Of a DNA stretch of 26,002 nucleotides, positions 8,265-15,890 are shown piece after piece. Every line of letters begins with the position of its first letter. The stretch's first letter is position 1. The notes beneath the pieces were generated by a model. The model did not search any database and was not told the origin of the DNA. It saw nothing but the letters and a program-made list of their open reading frames with translations. The position numbers were made by a program, and so were the translations under genes. Source of the DNA: Halanaerobiaceae bacterium (lineage in GTDB: Bacteria > Bacillota > Halanaerobiia > Halanaerobiales > DTU029); the NCBI GenBank assembly GCA_012521855.1, contig JAAYLO010000256.1:1-26002 (forward strand), written 5' to 3'.

Positions 8265-10010
8265 ATGATAAGGAAATTTATAAAGTACTACAAAAGACAC
8301 TGGAAGTTGTTCTTACTTGATATCAGCTGTGCTTTTGTGATGGCAGGTATTGATTTAATCTATCCATACATAACAAAAATACTGATAGATTTCTATATAC
8401 CGGAACGGAAACTGAACATGATATTGAACACAGCACTGTTTTTGCTTATCATATTTATAGTACGCGGTGTTTTACAATATATTGTAACATATTGGGGACA
8501 TGTCGTTGGTATAAGGATGGAGACAGATATGAGAAAAGAGCTCTTTTCTCATTTACAGACACTGTCTTTCAGTTTTTATGATAATAATAAAGTTGGTTAT
8601 TTGATGTCCAGAATTGTAAATGATCTGAATGATGTTTCAGAGTTAGCCCATCATGGGCCTGAAGACTTATTTATATCAATCATAACTATTCTCGGCTCTT
8701 TTATTGTCATGCTTAATATGAACTGGATTCTCGCCCTGTGTACTTTTGTGATGATACCGGTCATGATCATTTTTTCAATAAAGTTAAGAGAAAAAATGCA
8801 CCAGAGATTCAGTGATGTTAAGGAAAAGATTGCAGAGGTAAACAGCCAGTTAGAAGATAGTTTAAGCGGGATCAGGGTAGTTAAATCCTTTACAAATGAA
8901 GGATATGAAGAGATGAAGTTTGATTATGGGAATGAACGTTTCCGGAAATCAAGGGAATACTCAATGGAAACAATGGCCCGCTTTCATTCAGGGATTAATC
9001 TATTCAACAATATGATTGAACTGATAACCCTGTCTATGGGGGGATATCTTGTTTATATAAACCGCCTATCCATAGGTGAATTGGTCGCATTTCTGGTCTA
9101 TGTTAATATGTTTATGCGTCCGGTAAGGCAAATCGCTAATTTGAATGAACAGTATCAGAGAGGGATGACCGGCTTTGAAAGATTCCAGAGATTGCTTTCA
9201 GTCCAGCCGGATATTAAGGAAAGGGAAAATCCCAGGGAACTGAAAGATGTAAAAGGAAAGATCGAGTATAGAGATGTTACTTTCGGCTATGAGAAGACCA
9301 GGGTTCTTGAACATATTAATCTGATCATAAATCCTGGTGAAACAATAGCTTTTGTCGGTCCGTCCGGAGCAGGCAAGTCCACTTTATGTAATCTCCTGCC
9401 CCGTTTTTATGATATTGAAAAAGGTGCAATTTTGATTGATGAAGTGGACATCAGGAAATTTTCACTGACCAGTTTAAGAAAGAATATCGGTATAGTACAG
9501 CAGGATGTTTTTTTGTTTAATGGGACCATTAAGGATAATATATTATATGGTAAGCCTGAAGCCAGTGATGAAGAGATCATCGCGGCTGCCAGAAAGGCAA
9601 ATGCCCATGACTTTATTATGGCACTGTCTGATGGTTACGATACAGAGATAGGAGAAAGAGGGGTAAAGCTTTCCGGCGGACAAAAACAACGGATTTCTAT
9701 TGCCAGGACATTTCTTAAGGACCCTCCTATTTTGATTCTTGATGAAGCTACATCATCACTGGATAATGAAAGTGAAAGGATAATACAGGAATCCCTGGAG
9801 CTTCTGGCAAAAGGAAGAACCACAATGATAATTGCCCATCGTTTATCTACGATCAGGAATGCTGACCGGATTATTGTCCTGACTGAAGACGGTATTGTGG
9901 AAGAAGGCAGTCATGATGAACTGATTAAAAGAGATGGTGTCTATAGTTCTCTATACAGGAAACAGTTTGATTGTGAAGAAGCAACAGGGATCGAATGCAG
10001 CAGATTTTAG
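8265..10010 (+). CDS. ABC exporter, fused permease and ATPase (MsbA/MdlB type)
   Basis: A 581-residue half-transporter expected to work as a homodimer in the cytoplasmic membrane, exporting a lipid, drug or peptide. Residues 1 to about 310 are the six-helix type 1 exporter domain. The ATPase follows with Walker A GPSGAGKST (365-373), a Q-loop near QQDVFLF, signature LSGGQKQR (469-476), Walker B ILILDE (489-494) and the H-loop His525 in AHRLS. All catalytic residues are present. GAGGAGGGA lies six bases ahead of the ATG. Expression appears monocistronic behind a near-consensus promoter. The gene 117 bases downstream has its own promoter. Substrate cannot be told from sequence; multidrug or lipid export are the usual alternatives. 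Confidence 0.93.
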   Translation: MIRKFIKYYKRHWKLFLLDISCAFVMAGIDLIYPYITKILIDFYIPERKLNMILNTALFLLIIFIVRGVLQYIVTYWGHVVGIRMETDMRKELFSHLQTLSFSFYDNNKVGYLMSRIVNDLNDVSELAHHGPEDLFISIITILGSFIVMLNMNWILALCTFVMIPVMIIFSIKLREKMHQRFSDVKEKIAEVNSQLEDSLSGIRVVKSFTNEGYEEMKFDYGNERFRKSREYSMETMARFHSGINLFNNMIELITLSMGGYLVYINRLSIGELVAFLVYVNMFMRPVRQIANLNEQYQRGMTGFERFQRLLSVQPDIKERENPRELKDVKGKIEYRDVTFGYEKTRVLEHINLIINPGETIAFVGPSGAGKSTLCNLLPRFYDIEKGAILIDEVDIRKFSLTSLRKNIGIVQQDVFLFNGTIKDNILYGKPEASDEEIIAAARKANAHDFIMALSDGYDTEIGERGVKLSGGQKQRISIARTFLKDPPILILDEATSSLDNESERIIQESLELLAKGRTTMIIAHRLSTIRNADRIIVLTEDGIVEEGSHDELIKRDGVYSSLYRKQFDCEEATGIECSRF

Positions 10011-10030
10011 GTAAAAAGTGATAATAATAC

Positions 10031-10059
10031 TTTAAAAATTGGAAAATGATATGTATAAT
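10031..10059 (+). promoter_or_regulatory. sigma-A type promoter for the PspC/LiaF-like operon
   Basis: TTTAAA (10031-10036), a 17-base spacer, then a perfect TATAAT (10054-10059). Two possible starts of the PspC gene follow at 10085 and 10127, each with a ribosome site. Confidence 0.55.
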
Positions 10060-10126
10060 TAATATTATATAGGGGAGTCATTGAATGGCTGCAAATTACC
10101 TTAAAAAAAACGGGGGTGGGTATAAA

Positions 10127-10567
10127 ATGAATAAAAAGATCTATCGTTCGCAAAAGGATAAGATGTTGAGCGGGGTATGTGGCGGAATTGCAGAATATTT
10201 TAATATAGATTCAACAATAGTAAGGCTACTGGCCATATTGCTCTTTTTTGCAGAGGGTATAGGGGTTTTCCTGTATTTTGCCTGCTGGATAATTATCCCT
10301 GAAGCTCCTTCTTCAGGCAGTTACAGCTTCAATGATGGAAATGCGGATAATGCTTATAGTGATGATAAAGGTTTCAGTACTGATGAAGCTGCTAAACCGG
10401 ATACCGGTAATGGCCAGAAGATAATCGGTTTCGGCCTGATTGCTTTAGGACTCATTATTTTGATTGATAAATGGATTCCTTATTTTCACTGGAGACGTTT
10501 CTGGCCTTTAATCCTGGTAGGTTTTGGAGCTGTCCTGGTCCTCAAGGGGGTTAAGGATAATGAATAA
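10127..10567 (+). CDS. PspC-domain membrane protein with LiaF-type C-terminal helices
   Basis: A 146-residue membrane protein. The N-terminus is a PspC domain: KKIYRS, then LSGVCGGIAEYF near 14-25, then a long hydrophobic stretch to about 57. A low-complexity Asn/Asp/Ser linker follows (about 60-90). Two further hydrophobic segments (about 93-107 and 120-137) match the DUF5668/LiaF-type membrane region. PspC proteins take part in envelope-stress sensing; the exact role here is unknown. The ATG at 10127 is chosen because PspC proteins normally begin with M-K-K and GGGGGTGGG lies six bases before it. An in-frame ATG at 10085, itself after AGGGGAG, would add 14 residues. It overlaps the next gene by eight bases, so the two are translationally coupled. 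Confidence 0.8.
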   Translation: MNKKIYRSQKDKMLSGVCGGIAEYFNIDSTIVRLLAILLFFAEGIGVFLYFACWIIIPEAPSSGSYSFNDGNADNAYSDDKGFSTDEAAKPDTGNGQKIIGFGLIALGLIILIDKWIPYFHWRRFWPLILVGFGAVLVLKGVKDNE

Positions 10568-11492
10568 AGAGAACAGGTCCAAAATAAATACGGGTATTTT
10601 TCTAATCGGCCTGGGAATCTTATTTTTGCTTAATACAATGGGAGTGGTTAATCGATTTGACTGGGGTTTATTGTATCATTTGTGGCCGCTTTTTGTAATT
10701 TTAGCAGGCTTAAACCTGATATTGAAACATACCCCGTTCTGGTGGTTGACAAATATTCTTTTTTTCCTGGGTCTGATAGCCCTTTTTCTTCTCAGTAGTG
10801 ATATAGGTTATGATTATAAATTCTATTACTCCAGTGATGGAAACGGGTTCGGGCAATACAGGTCAGAACAGGAAATGGAAGACGAAATAGAGAGATTGGT
10901 GGTATCTCTGGAGTCCGGTGTAGGTAAATTATTTTTTGATTCGGTAAAAAATACTGAAAACCTTTATGAAATAAGTTCTGTTTACAGGGATATACCTCCT
11001 GTGATAAGTTACCGGACAGCAGGTAATACAGGGTATTTAAATATTTCTGAGGATCTGGATAGAAACTTTAAATGGATTAATAACAGGAGGAGAAACGACT
11101 GGGAATTGAATTTTACCCCTCTTGTTCCCCTTGCTTTAACTATTAATACTGGAGCCGGCTCATTTCATTTTAACTTACAGGAATTAATGATTGACGAATT
11201 AAAGATTAATAGTGGTGCCAGTGACCTGGAAATTAATCTGGGGAATCAGGTAAAATATGTAGAAATAAAATCAGGTGTAATGAACCTGGATTTAAAGATA
11301 CCTGAAAACAGAGCTGTCAGGATCATTGCAAAGGGAGTAATAAGTAATAAAAACTTTGACAGGAAGGGGCTTTACAGAACGAATGATAATGTCTATCAGA
11401 CACCTGATTTTGAAGATGCAGAACAGAAATTGATAATTGAAATCAGTTCTCCTATCAGTAATATTGAAGTGGATTTCTATAGAGTAGATTAG
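10560..11492 (+). CDS. LiaF-like / DUF5668 membrane protein with beta-rich C-terminal domain
   Basis: A 310-residue protein. Residues about 8-80 hold three hydrophobic segments in the LiaI/LiaF style (IFLIGLGILFLLN, LWPLFVILAGL, ILFFLGLIALFLL). A soluble acidic stretch and a repetitive beta-strand domain follow (for example LEINLGNQVKYVEIKSG, LIIEISSPISNIEVDF), resembling the LiaF C-terminal or DUF4097-type beta-roll. LiaF relatives repress cell-envelope stress two-component systems, but no kinase or regulator gene is adjacent. The ATG at 10560 inside the end of the PspC gene has AAGGGGG nine bases upstream; the longer frame from 10524 has a poor N-terminus. Family assignment is good and the signal it senses is unknown. 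Confidence 0.75.
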   Translation: MNKENRSKINTGIFLIGLGILFLLNTMGVVNRFDWGLLYHLWPLFVILAGLNLILKHTPFWWLTNILFFLGLIALFLLSSDIGYDYKFYYSSDGNGFGQYRSEQEMEDEIERLVVSLESGVGKLFFDSVKNTENLYEISSVYRDIPPVISYRTAGNTGYLNISEDLDRNFKWINNRRRNDWELNFTPLVPLALTINTGAGSFHFNLQELMIDELKINSGASDLEINLGNQVKYVEIKSGVMNLDLKIPENRAVRIIAKGVISNKNFDRKGLYRTNDNVYQTPDFEDAEQKLIIEISSPISNIEVDFYRVD

Positions 11493-11511
11493 GCCATCTG
11501 TTCTTTTTTTT
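11484..11511 (+). terminator. weak intrinsic terminator after the LiaF-like gene
   Basis: A short stem GTAGAT/ATCTGT with wobble pairs and a six-base loop is followed by TCTTTTTTTT. The stem overlaps the stop codon. The T-run is good but the stem is weak. Confidence 0.3.
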
Positions 11512-11547
11512 GCCACATATTACATCCATAAGTTCCCGATAGCATAT

Positions 11548-11555
11548 GTTATAAT
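11548..11555 (+). promoter_or_regulatory. extended -10 promoter of the CAP-domain gene
   Basis: TGTTATAAT is a perfect extended -10 (TG-n-TATAAT, starting at 11547). No convincing -35 hexamer lies 17 bases upstream. The overlapping CATATGTTA also resembles a sporulation-type -10, but its nearest AC is 19 bases away. Confidence 0.5.
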
Positions 11556-11588
11556 TGTAATAAGATTTTGCTACGGGAGGTGGAATAA

Positions 11589-12263
11589 TTGCGCTTTTAC
11601 AAACTGAAAAGAACTGCGGTTATGCTGATCATATTACTGGCATTCCAGGTGTTTACAGCCGGTTTACCGGGCATTATGGTGGTACAGGCAGGATTTCTGG
11701 ATGATCATAAGGATAGTCTTTTGACTGTCATTAAGGGTTTGCTTATGTTATGGATATTGAATTTGATGAGAGAGAGAATGGCCGGCAATGATGAAGACAG
11801 GCCTTTTGATGATAATGATTCTGATCAGGATGATAGTGAAGGGCTTTCCTTTGATTTCGGTGAAAAGGATGAAATGTTCATAAATAATGAGTATGTAACA
11901 GATCTGGAATTTGAAATGTACAAAATGCTTAATAAAGCGAGACAGGAAGCTGGACTGGATTTGCTGGAAATAGACATGGCTTTAACCCGGATAGCCAGAA
12001 AAAGAGCCATTGACCCGGGCAGATATGGTACTGTCTTTGAATTATTGAGCAATGAAGGGATTGGTTATTCGCTGGCAGGAGAGAATTCAGTAAGGGACAG
12101 CACTGTAGAAAAGGCTTTTTATTCCTTGATGGATAATCCTGAATATAAAGCCAATATGCTCAATTCCGCTTATGACAGAACAGGTATTGGAATATTGGAA
12201 AGAGATGACGGCAATCTAATGATAGTACAGATATTTATTAATAATCAAGAACCGGTGGAATAA
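11589..12263 (+). CDS. secreted CAP/SCP-domain protein, divergent
   Basis: A 224-residue protein. Residues about 8-36 are a hydrophobic signal or anchor ending in VVQAG. An acidic Asp/Ser-rich linker (about 60-90) leads to a CAP (YkwD/SCP) domain at about 105-222: LNKARQEAGLDLLEID, AGEN, NPEYKANMLNS and the closing TGIGI. In typical bacterial CAP domains the fourth motif reads NSPGHRxNIL and an earlier loop carries another His. Here the His is Tyr (NPEYKAN) and the earlier His is missing, so the canonical CAP cavity residues are lost. The start is TTG 11589 with GGGAGGTGG six bases upstream. It is monocistronic and ends at a strong terminator. Function outside the membrane is likely but unspecified; spore or cell-wall association is possible. 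Confidence 0.75.
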   Translation: MRFYKLKRTAVMLIILLAFQVFTAGLPGIMVVQAGFLDDHKDSLLTVIKGLLMLWILNLMRERMAGNDEDRPFDDNDSDQDDSEGLSFDFGEKDEMFINNEYVTDLEFEMYKMLNKARQEAGLDLLEIDMALTRIARKRAIDPGRYGTVFELLSNEGIGYSLAGENSVRDSTVEKAFYSLMDNPEYKANMLNSAYDRTGIGILERDDGNLMIVQIFINNQEPVE

Positions 12264-12270
12264 TGATTGA

Positions 12271-12300
12271 AACAGCCATTAAAAAATGGCTGTTTTTTTT
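12271..12300 (+). terminator. strong intrinsic terminator after the CAP gene
   Basis: A perfect ten-pair stem (AACAGCCATT with AATGGCTGTT) and AAAA loop run into eight T residues. It separates the CAP gene from the SPOCS cluster. Confidence 0.9.
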
Positions 12301-12307
12301 ATGCTAA

Positions 12308-12335
12308 ACATTATAAAGAGATATGGCATAGAATA
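12308..12335 (+). promoter_or_regulatory. sporulation-type promoter P1, first SPOCS gene
   Basis: AC (12308-12309), 17 bases, then CATAGAATA (12327-12335), a full match to the mother-cell sigma-K type pattern AC-N16/17-CATAnnnTA. No vegetative -35 is present. It starts right after the preceding terminator. Confidence 0.5.
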
Positions 12336-12388
12336 TTACATAAAGTATATCCATGAGTATATCCATACTTATTGCAGGAAAGAGAGGG

Positions 12389-13444
12389 ATGGAATTGTTC
12401 AAAGCACACAGGATACCTGCGCAAAAGATAAAATGTATAGATGCAGTACTTAAAGATATTAAATATGAAGTCATTATCGACAGGGTAATTGTTCAGGGGA
12501 TTATTCGAAAAGAAATATATTATGTCGGGCTAGATAGCGTAGTTCATTATCAGGCTGAAGATATGCCCTTCAGTACAATGATTGATATAGCGGGGGCATT
12601 CCCCGGACTGACAGCAGATATTAATATAGATATTGAAAAAATTATAGCCCATTTAGGGGAGGCCGGCTGTAATATAAGACAGAAGCTCTTGCTGTGTATA
12701 TCTATAAGGCTTTTTGAAGGCAGTACAGCCAGTTTCATAGGTGAAAATAGTAAACAGATTTTGCTTGAAGGAGAGTTTCAGATCTGTGAGCCGGTTCCGG
12801 AAGTTGATGTAGATTATGAAATTATTGTAAGAAGAGAAAAGGGAAGAAAAAATTGCCAGCAGCTGCTTATCCAGCAAAATACTGAACTGGAATATACAGC
12901 TGAAAAGATTGTGGATATTGAGGCTGAGATAGAAGGAGTCAGGGCAGATAAGATAAGTAATACATTAGTTTTAATTCAGGGTAATATTTGCAAGGACATT
13001 GTTTATGTCACAGATAGTATTGTCAGGCACCAGAGAGAAATTGTAGCTTTCAGTATTCCGGTAAAGCTCACGGAGGCAGCAGGAGAAGGTATATTAAGTC
13101 CCTGTGTTGAGATAGAAAGTTTAAAATTTGCGCTTCATGATGACGGGAAATGTGTAAAACAGATTATTGTTCTTAAAGCCTGTTACGGGCCGGAGCTTAT
13201 CAGTACTATAAGGGTTGTTTCTTCAATTACCGGGCCGGAAATTATTACCGATACGGTAATGGTGGAGGAAGAGGTGGTGACAAAACTTGATCCATTGTCT
13301 ACAGAGAAGAAGGTATTTCCTGTAGTAAGATCAGTACTTGATCCTCTTAATTTGTTATCAGCTATTGAAAAAGAAGTAATAGTTCTAAATATTGTTGATT
13401 CAGGACCTGCTCCAGTTGAAGTCCTTGTCTCAGTTTCAGTTTAG
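12389..13444 (+). CDS. SPOCS (DUF3794) domain protein, two repeats
   Basis: A 351-residue protein with one clear SPOCS repeat at about 1-115 (VIIDRVIVQGIIRKEIYYVG, then HYQAEDMPFSTMIDIAGAFPG) and a more divergent second repeat at about 120-240 (RHQREIVAFS). A beta-rich Val/Glu tail has no LysM. SPOCS domains occur in spore coat and envelope assembly proteins such as SpoVID and SipL, so a structural spore role is inferred. An ATG at 12353 has no ribosome site. The ATG at 12389 has AGGA nine bases upstream and gives an N-terminus like the paralogue's; a TTG at 12395 is the other option. It lies behind a sporulation-type promoter and is transcribed alone. No membrane segment or signal peptide is seen. 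Confidence 0.8.
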   Translation: MELFKAHRIPAQKIKCIDAVLKDIKYEVIIDRVIVQGIIRKEIYYVGLDSVVHYQAEDMPFSTMIDIAGAFPGLTADINIDIEKIIAHLGEAGCNIRQKLLLCISIRLFEGSTASFIGENSKQILLEGEFQICEPVPEVDVDYEIIVRREKGRKNCQQLLIQQNTELEYTAEKIVDIEAEIEGVRADKISNTLVLIQGNICKDIVYVTDSIVRHQREIVAFSIPVKLTEAAGEGILSPCVEIESLKFALHDDGKCVKQIIVLKACYGPELISTIRVVSSITGPEIITDTVMVEEEVVTKLDPLSTEKKVFPVVRSVLDPLNLLSAIEKEVIVLNIVDSGPAPVEVLVSVSV

Positions 13445-13449
13445 AAACA

Positions 13450-13473
13450 GGAAGGCCTGGTTTCAGGCCTTCT
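13450..13473 (+). terminator. hairpin after the first SPOCS gene
   Basis: A nine-pair perfect stem (GAAGGCCTG with CAGGCCTTC) with GTTT loop sits seven bases after the stop. It is not followed at once by a T-run (ATGAATAATACTTTTT), so termination may be partial. Confidence 0.5.
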
Positions 13474-13492
13474 ATGAATAATACTTTTTATC

Positions 13493-13520
13493 ACACTTTT
13501 TTTATATTAACCATATTATA
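13493..13520 (+). promoter_or_regulatory. sporulation-type promoter P2, membrane protein and SPOCS operon
   Basis: AC within TCACAC (13493-13494), 17 bases, then CATATTATA (13512-13520), a full match to AC-N16/17-CATAnnnTA. The ribosome site of the next gene begins at 13531. Confidence 0.55.
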
Positions 13521-13543
13521 TAGCAAGAAAAGGGGGTGGTAGA

Positions 13544-13888
13544 TTGTTCACCTGGATTTTATTAGCTGGTCTTTTAATGGGCTTTATGATAGGAACATTT
13601 TATTTGTTTTGCTACTGGACTATTTCCATCGAAACGGATATTTTTACTCAGAATAATGATTTTAAAAGATTGAAAAAGGCAGCCAGGATAGACAGGAAAA
13701 GATATGAATATGCTTACCAGAATAACACAAATTTTCATGTTGATGAAAATAATACGGTCCATCAAACTTATGATTTATATGATGAATATAATAAAGTCCC
13801 CGTGATAGAAAAAATACAGATTGGAAGGAGGAATAGAGAGAAGAATAAATCAGAAATAATAGAGGCAAAAAAGAACAATATGTCTTGA
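13544..13888 (+). CDS. small single-pass membrane protein of unknown function
   Basis: No family was recognised. The 114-residue product has one hydrophobic helix at about 3-27 (Gly/Phe/Leu-rich, with FYLFCYW at its end). A charged, strongly basic and Tyr/Asn-rich region follows (about 40-114, including KRLKKAARIDRKRYEYAY). It predicts a protein anchored by its N-terminus. It starts at TTG 13544 with AGGGGGTGG four bases ahead. The stop at 13886-13888 lies 53 bases before the next SPOCS start, so the two probably share one transcript from a sporulation-type promoter. It may anchor the SPOCS protein at a spore membrane, which is inference from context only. Confidence 0.65.
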   Translation: MFTWILLAGLLMGFMIGTFYLFCYWTISIETDIFTQNNDFKRLKKAARIDRKRYEYAYQNNTNFHVDENNTVHQTYDLYDEYNKVPVIEKIQIGRRNREKNKSEIIEAKKNNMS

Positions 13889-13941
13889 TTGAGGATAAAA
13901 ATATCAGTCAACAGGAATTTAAATCAGAAGGAGGTATGAAA

Positions 13942-15225
13942 ATGCCTGAATTACAACAGGTAGGAGTACTGGAGCTGATTAAAGCCCCAGTAGTAATAGG
14001 GGAAAATGTAGTTCAAAGAATGGAGGTAACAGATCTTACACTGGATATGCCGGCAATAAAGGTCCGGGATATAAATGCGGTAGTAAGTGATATACAGACT
14101 GATGTTATTGAAGATAAGGTAATCATTCAGGGTATTATACATAAACAGATTTTTTATGTAGGTACCGATGACATTATTCATCATCAGGCTGAAGATATCG
14201 CTTTCAGTACATTTATCGATGTACCCGGAGCAGAGCCGGGTATGGAGGTTCTTATTGAGCCTACCATAGAGCATATTGTCACAAAACTTGTTGCAAACGG
14301 CACTATTTTACACCAGAAGGTTGTATTACAGTTTTTTGTTAAGGTCCTTTCAGTTCAACAACTTATAGTTGAAACAGGCAGCGGCCCGCTGGTTAAGGCT
14401 GACAGGGTAATCGGCGAAAACTCTGTCCAGACAATGGTTATGAATGATGTCAGCCTGGCAGTTAAAGCAATCAAGATTGTAGATATAAGTGCTGAGGTAA
14501 TGGAACTGGATACAGAGGTTATTGAGGATAAAGTGATTATTCAGGGGGTTGTTCATAAACAGTTGTTTTATATAGGTGAAGATGAGGTTGAACACCATCA
14601 GGCTGAGGATATTCCTTTCAGTGAATTTGTAGATATTCCCGGGGCAGAACCAGGCATGAATGTTCAGGTACATCCTGCGGTAGAACATATTAAGCAGGAA
14701 TTGAGTTCTGATGGTAACAGGGTAAATCAGGAAATTGTACTGGAACTGTTCGTAAAGGTTACTGAATCTGTACAGATCAATGTTGTTACAGGTGATGATT
14801 CACTGGTTATGCTTCCAGAGGTTATTGGGGAAAATACAAAACAGATTTTAAGTGAAACAACACTCGCTCTTGACCAGACTGCCATTAAGATAAAAGAAAT
14901 AACTGCTGTATTTGAAGATATAAATGCAGTAGTAATAAATGATAAGGTTATAGTCCAGGGTATTATTCATAAACAGATATTCTATGTCGGAGAAGATAAT
15001 ATCGAATATCATCAGGCAGAGAATGTTCCTTTCAGTACCTTTGTTGATGTAATGGGAGCAAGGCCTGATATGGATGTGGATGTAATACCGTCAGTTGCCT
15101 TTATCAAGCCGCTCTTATCCCATGACGGTAATCTGCTGACACAGAAGGTTATTGGAGATATCTTTGTGAAGGTAACAGAGAATATACAATTTAATGTTAA
15201 TGAAGTAGGGCCGTATGGTATATAA
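13942..15225 (+). CDS. SPOCS (DUF3794) protein with three tandem repeats
   Basis: A 427-residue protein made almost wholly of three SPOCS repeats, each opening with VIGEN at residues 18, 156 and 294, a period of exactly 138 residues (414 bases). Each repeat carries the block VIxDKVIxQGIxHKQ-hydrophobic-YVG or YIG, followed by HHQAED (YHQAEN in the third), FS-x-F and a GAEPGM or GARPDM turn. There is no signal peptide, membrane helix or LysM. SPOCS proteins build the spore envelope. The in-frame TTG at 13885 is rejected for the ATG at 13942, seven bases after AGGAGG. It is the second gene of an operon with the small membrane protein and ends at a strong terminator. The paralogues at 12389, 15891 and 17987 are more divergent. 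Confidence 0.85.
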   Translation: MPELQQVGVLELIKAPVVIGENVVQRMEVTDLTLDMPAIKVRDINAVVSDIQTDVIEDKVIIQGIIHKQIFYVGTDDIIHHQAEDIAFSTFIDVPGAEPGMEVLIEPTIEHIVTKLVANGTILHQKVVLQFFVKVLSVQQLIVETGSGPLVKADRVIGENSVQTMVMNDVSLAVKAIKIVDISAEVMELDTEVIEDKVIIQGVVHKQLFYIGEDEVEHHQAEDIPFSEFVDIPGAEPGMNVQVHPAVEHIKQELSSDGNRVNQEIVLELFVKVTESVQINVVTGDDSLVMLPEVIGENTKQILSETTLALDQTAIKIKEITAVFEDINAVVINDKVIVQGIIHKQIFYVGEDNIEYHQAENVPFSTFVDVMGARPDMDVDVIPSVAFIKPLLSHDGNLLTQKVIGDIFVKVTENIQFNVNEVGPYGI

Positions 15226-15245
15226 TGGAGTAAAACGGGCACCAA

Positions 15246-15274
15246 AAAAACGGGTTAATCAACCCGTTTTTTTT
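15246..15274. terminator. bidirectional terminator between convergent genes
   Basis: AAAAACGGGTT (15246-15256) pairs with AACCCGTTTTT (15261-15271) around a four-base loop. T-runs lie on both strands, so it can end the three-repeat SPOCS operon on the plus strand and the unknown gene on the minus strand. Confidence 0.85.
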
Positions 15275-15292
15275 CTAATTTATAAAAGTTTT

Positions 15293-15715
15293 TCAGAGAT
15301 CTTTAATCCTTTCCTGAACATGGGCAATATCAAGTCTTTCACTGGTTTCGCCATTATATAATATAAAAATAATCCTATCTTTATAAAAGTATTGAGTAGT
15401 TACAGTAAAGAGCTGATATGTACCCGGGATTTCCCTGCCTACCATTGTAACTTCATAACCTCTATATTGAACAAGGTTTACCCTGGCATTTTTTATAAAT
15501 ACTGCCAGTTGCCCCCGGGGAATACTATAGTTTTCAGCCTGGTTTAGAAAGCTTATTCTCCTGTTAAGATCATTATTTTCCTTATAAGTATATACATAAA
15601 CACGTGCAGCTCCGTTTCTTATATCTGTCTGTCCTATCTTTTCATTATAACGGTCCAGTGGTATATATTGAACTGCTGGAAATTTAAATATTTTTCTGGA
15701 ATATCCAAAAGGCAT
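15293..15715 (-). CDS. 140-residue protein of unknown function in the SPOCS cluster
   Basis: No family was recognised. The product looks like a soluble, mostly beta-strand protein with many Tyr, Arg and Ile residues (for example ARVYVYTYKENND, QLFTVTTQYFYKDRIIFILYNG), without signal peptide, Cys or membrane helix. It opens MPFGYSRKIFKFP. An in-frame ATG at 15730 is rejected because the ribosome site GGAGGTGG lies between it and the ATG at 15715, and because a sporulation-type promoter would start transcription at about that ribosome site. It is convergent with the three-repeat SPOCS gene (shared terminator) and divergent from the SPOCS-LysM gene at 15891. A spore coat or morphogenesis role is inferred from promoter and position only. 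Confidence 0.65.
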   Translation of the reverse strand: MPFGYSRKIFKFPAVQYIPLDRYNEKIGQTDIRNGAARVYVYTYKENNDLNRRISFLNQAENYSIPRGQLAVFIKNARVNLVQYRGYEVTMVGREIPGTYQLFTVTTQYFYKDRIIFILYNGETSERLDIAHVQERIKDL

Positions 15716-15732
15716 TTTTCCCACCTCCATAA

Positions 15733-15762
15733 TATTTTATGATAAAAATAAAATTACTGTGA
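15733..15762 (-). promoter_or_regulatory. sporulation-type promoter P3, minus-strand unknown gene
   Basis: On the minus strand TCACAG (AC at 15760-15759), 17 bases, then CATAAAATA (15741-15733), a full match to AC-N16/17-CATAnnnTA. Transcription would begin about at the ribosome site, giving a very short leader. Confidence 0.5.
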
Positions 15763-15824
15763 TTAAAATTTTTAGGCATAATAATAATTCTTTCATATAT
15801 ACATTAAATATAATAATAGCTATC

Positions 15825-15851
15825 ACAATTTTATCATTTAAGCATATATTA
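15825..15851 (+). promoter_or_regulatory. sporulation-type promoter P4, SPOCS-LysM gene
   Basis: AC within TCACAA (15825-15826), 16 bases, then CATATATTA (15843-15851), a full match to AC-N16/17-CATAnnnTA. It faces away from P3; the two -35 elements lie about 65 bases apart. Confidence 0.55.
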
Positions 15852-15890
15852 TAAGTGATAAATATAATAAACCGGAAAGGAGGATTTTGA

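Noticed and set aside
11543..11551. CATATGTTA as a sporulation -10 for the CAP gene
   Set aside because: The nearest AC is 19 bases upstream and the same bases form a perfect extended -10, so the vegetative reading is preferred.
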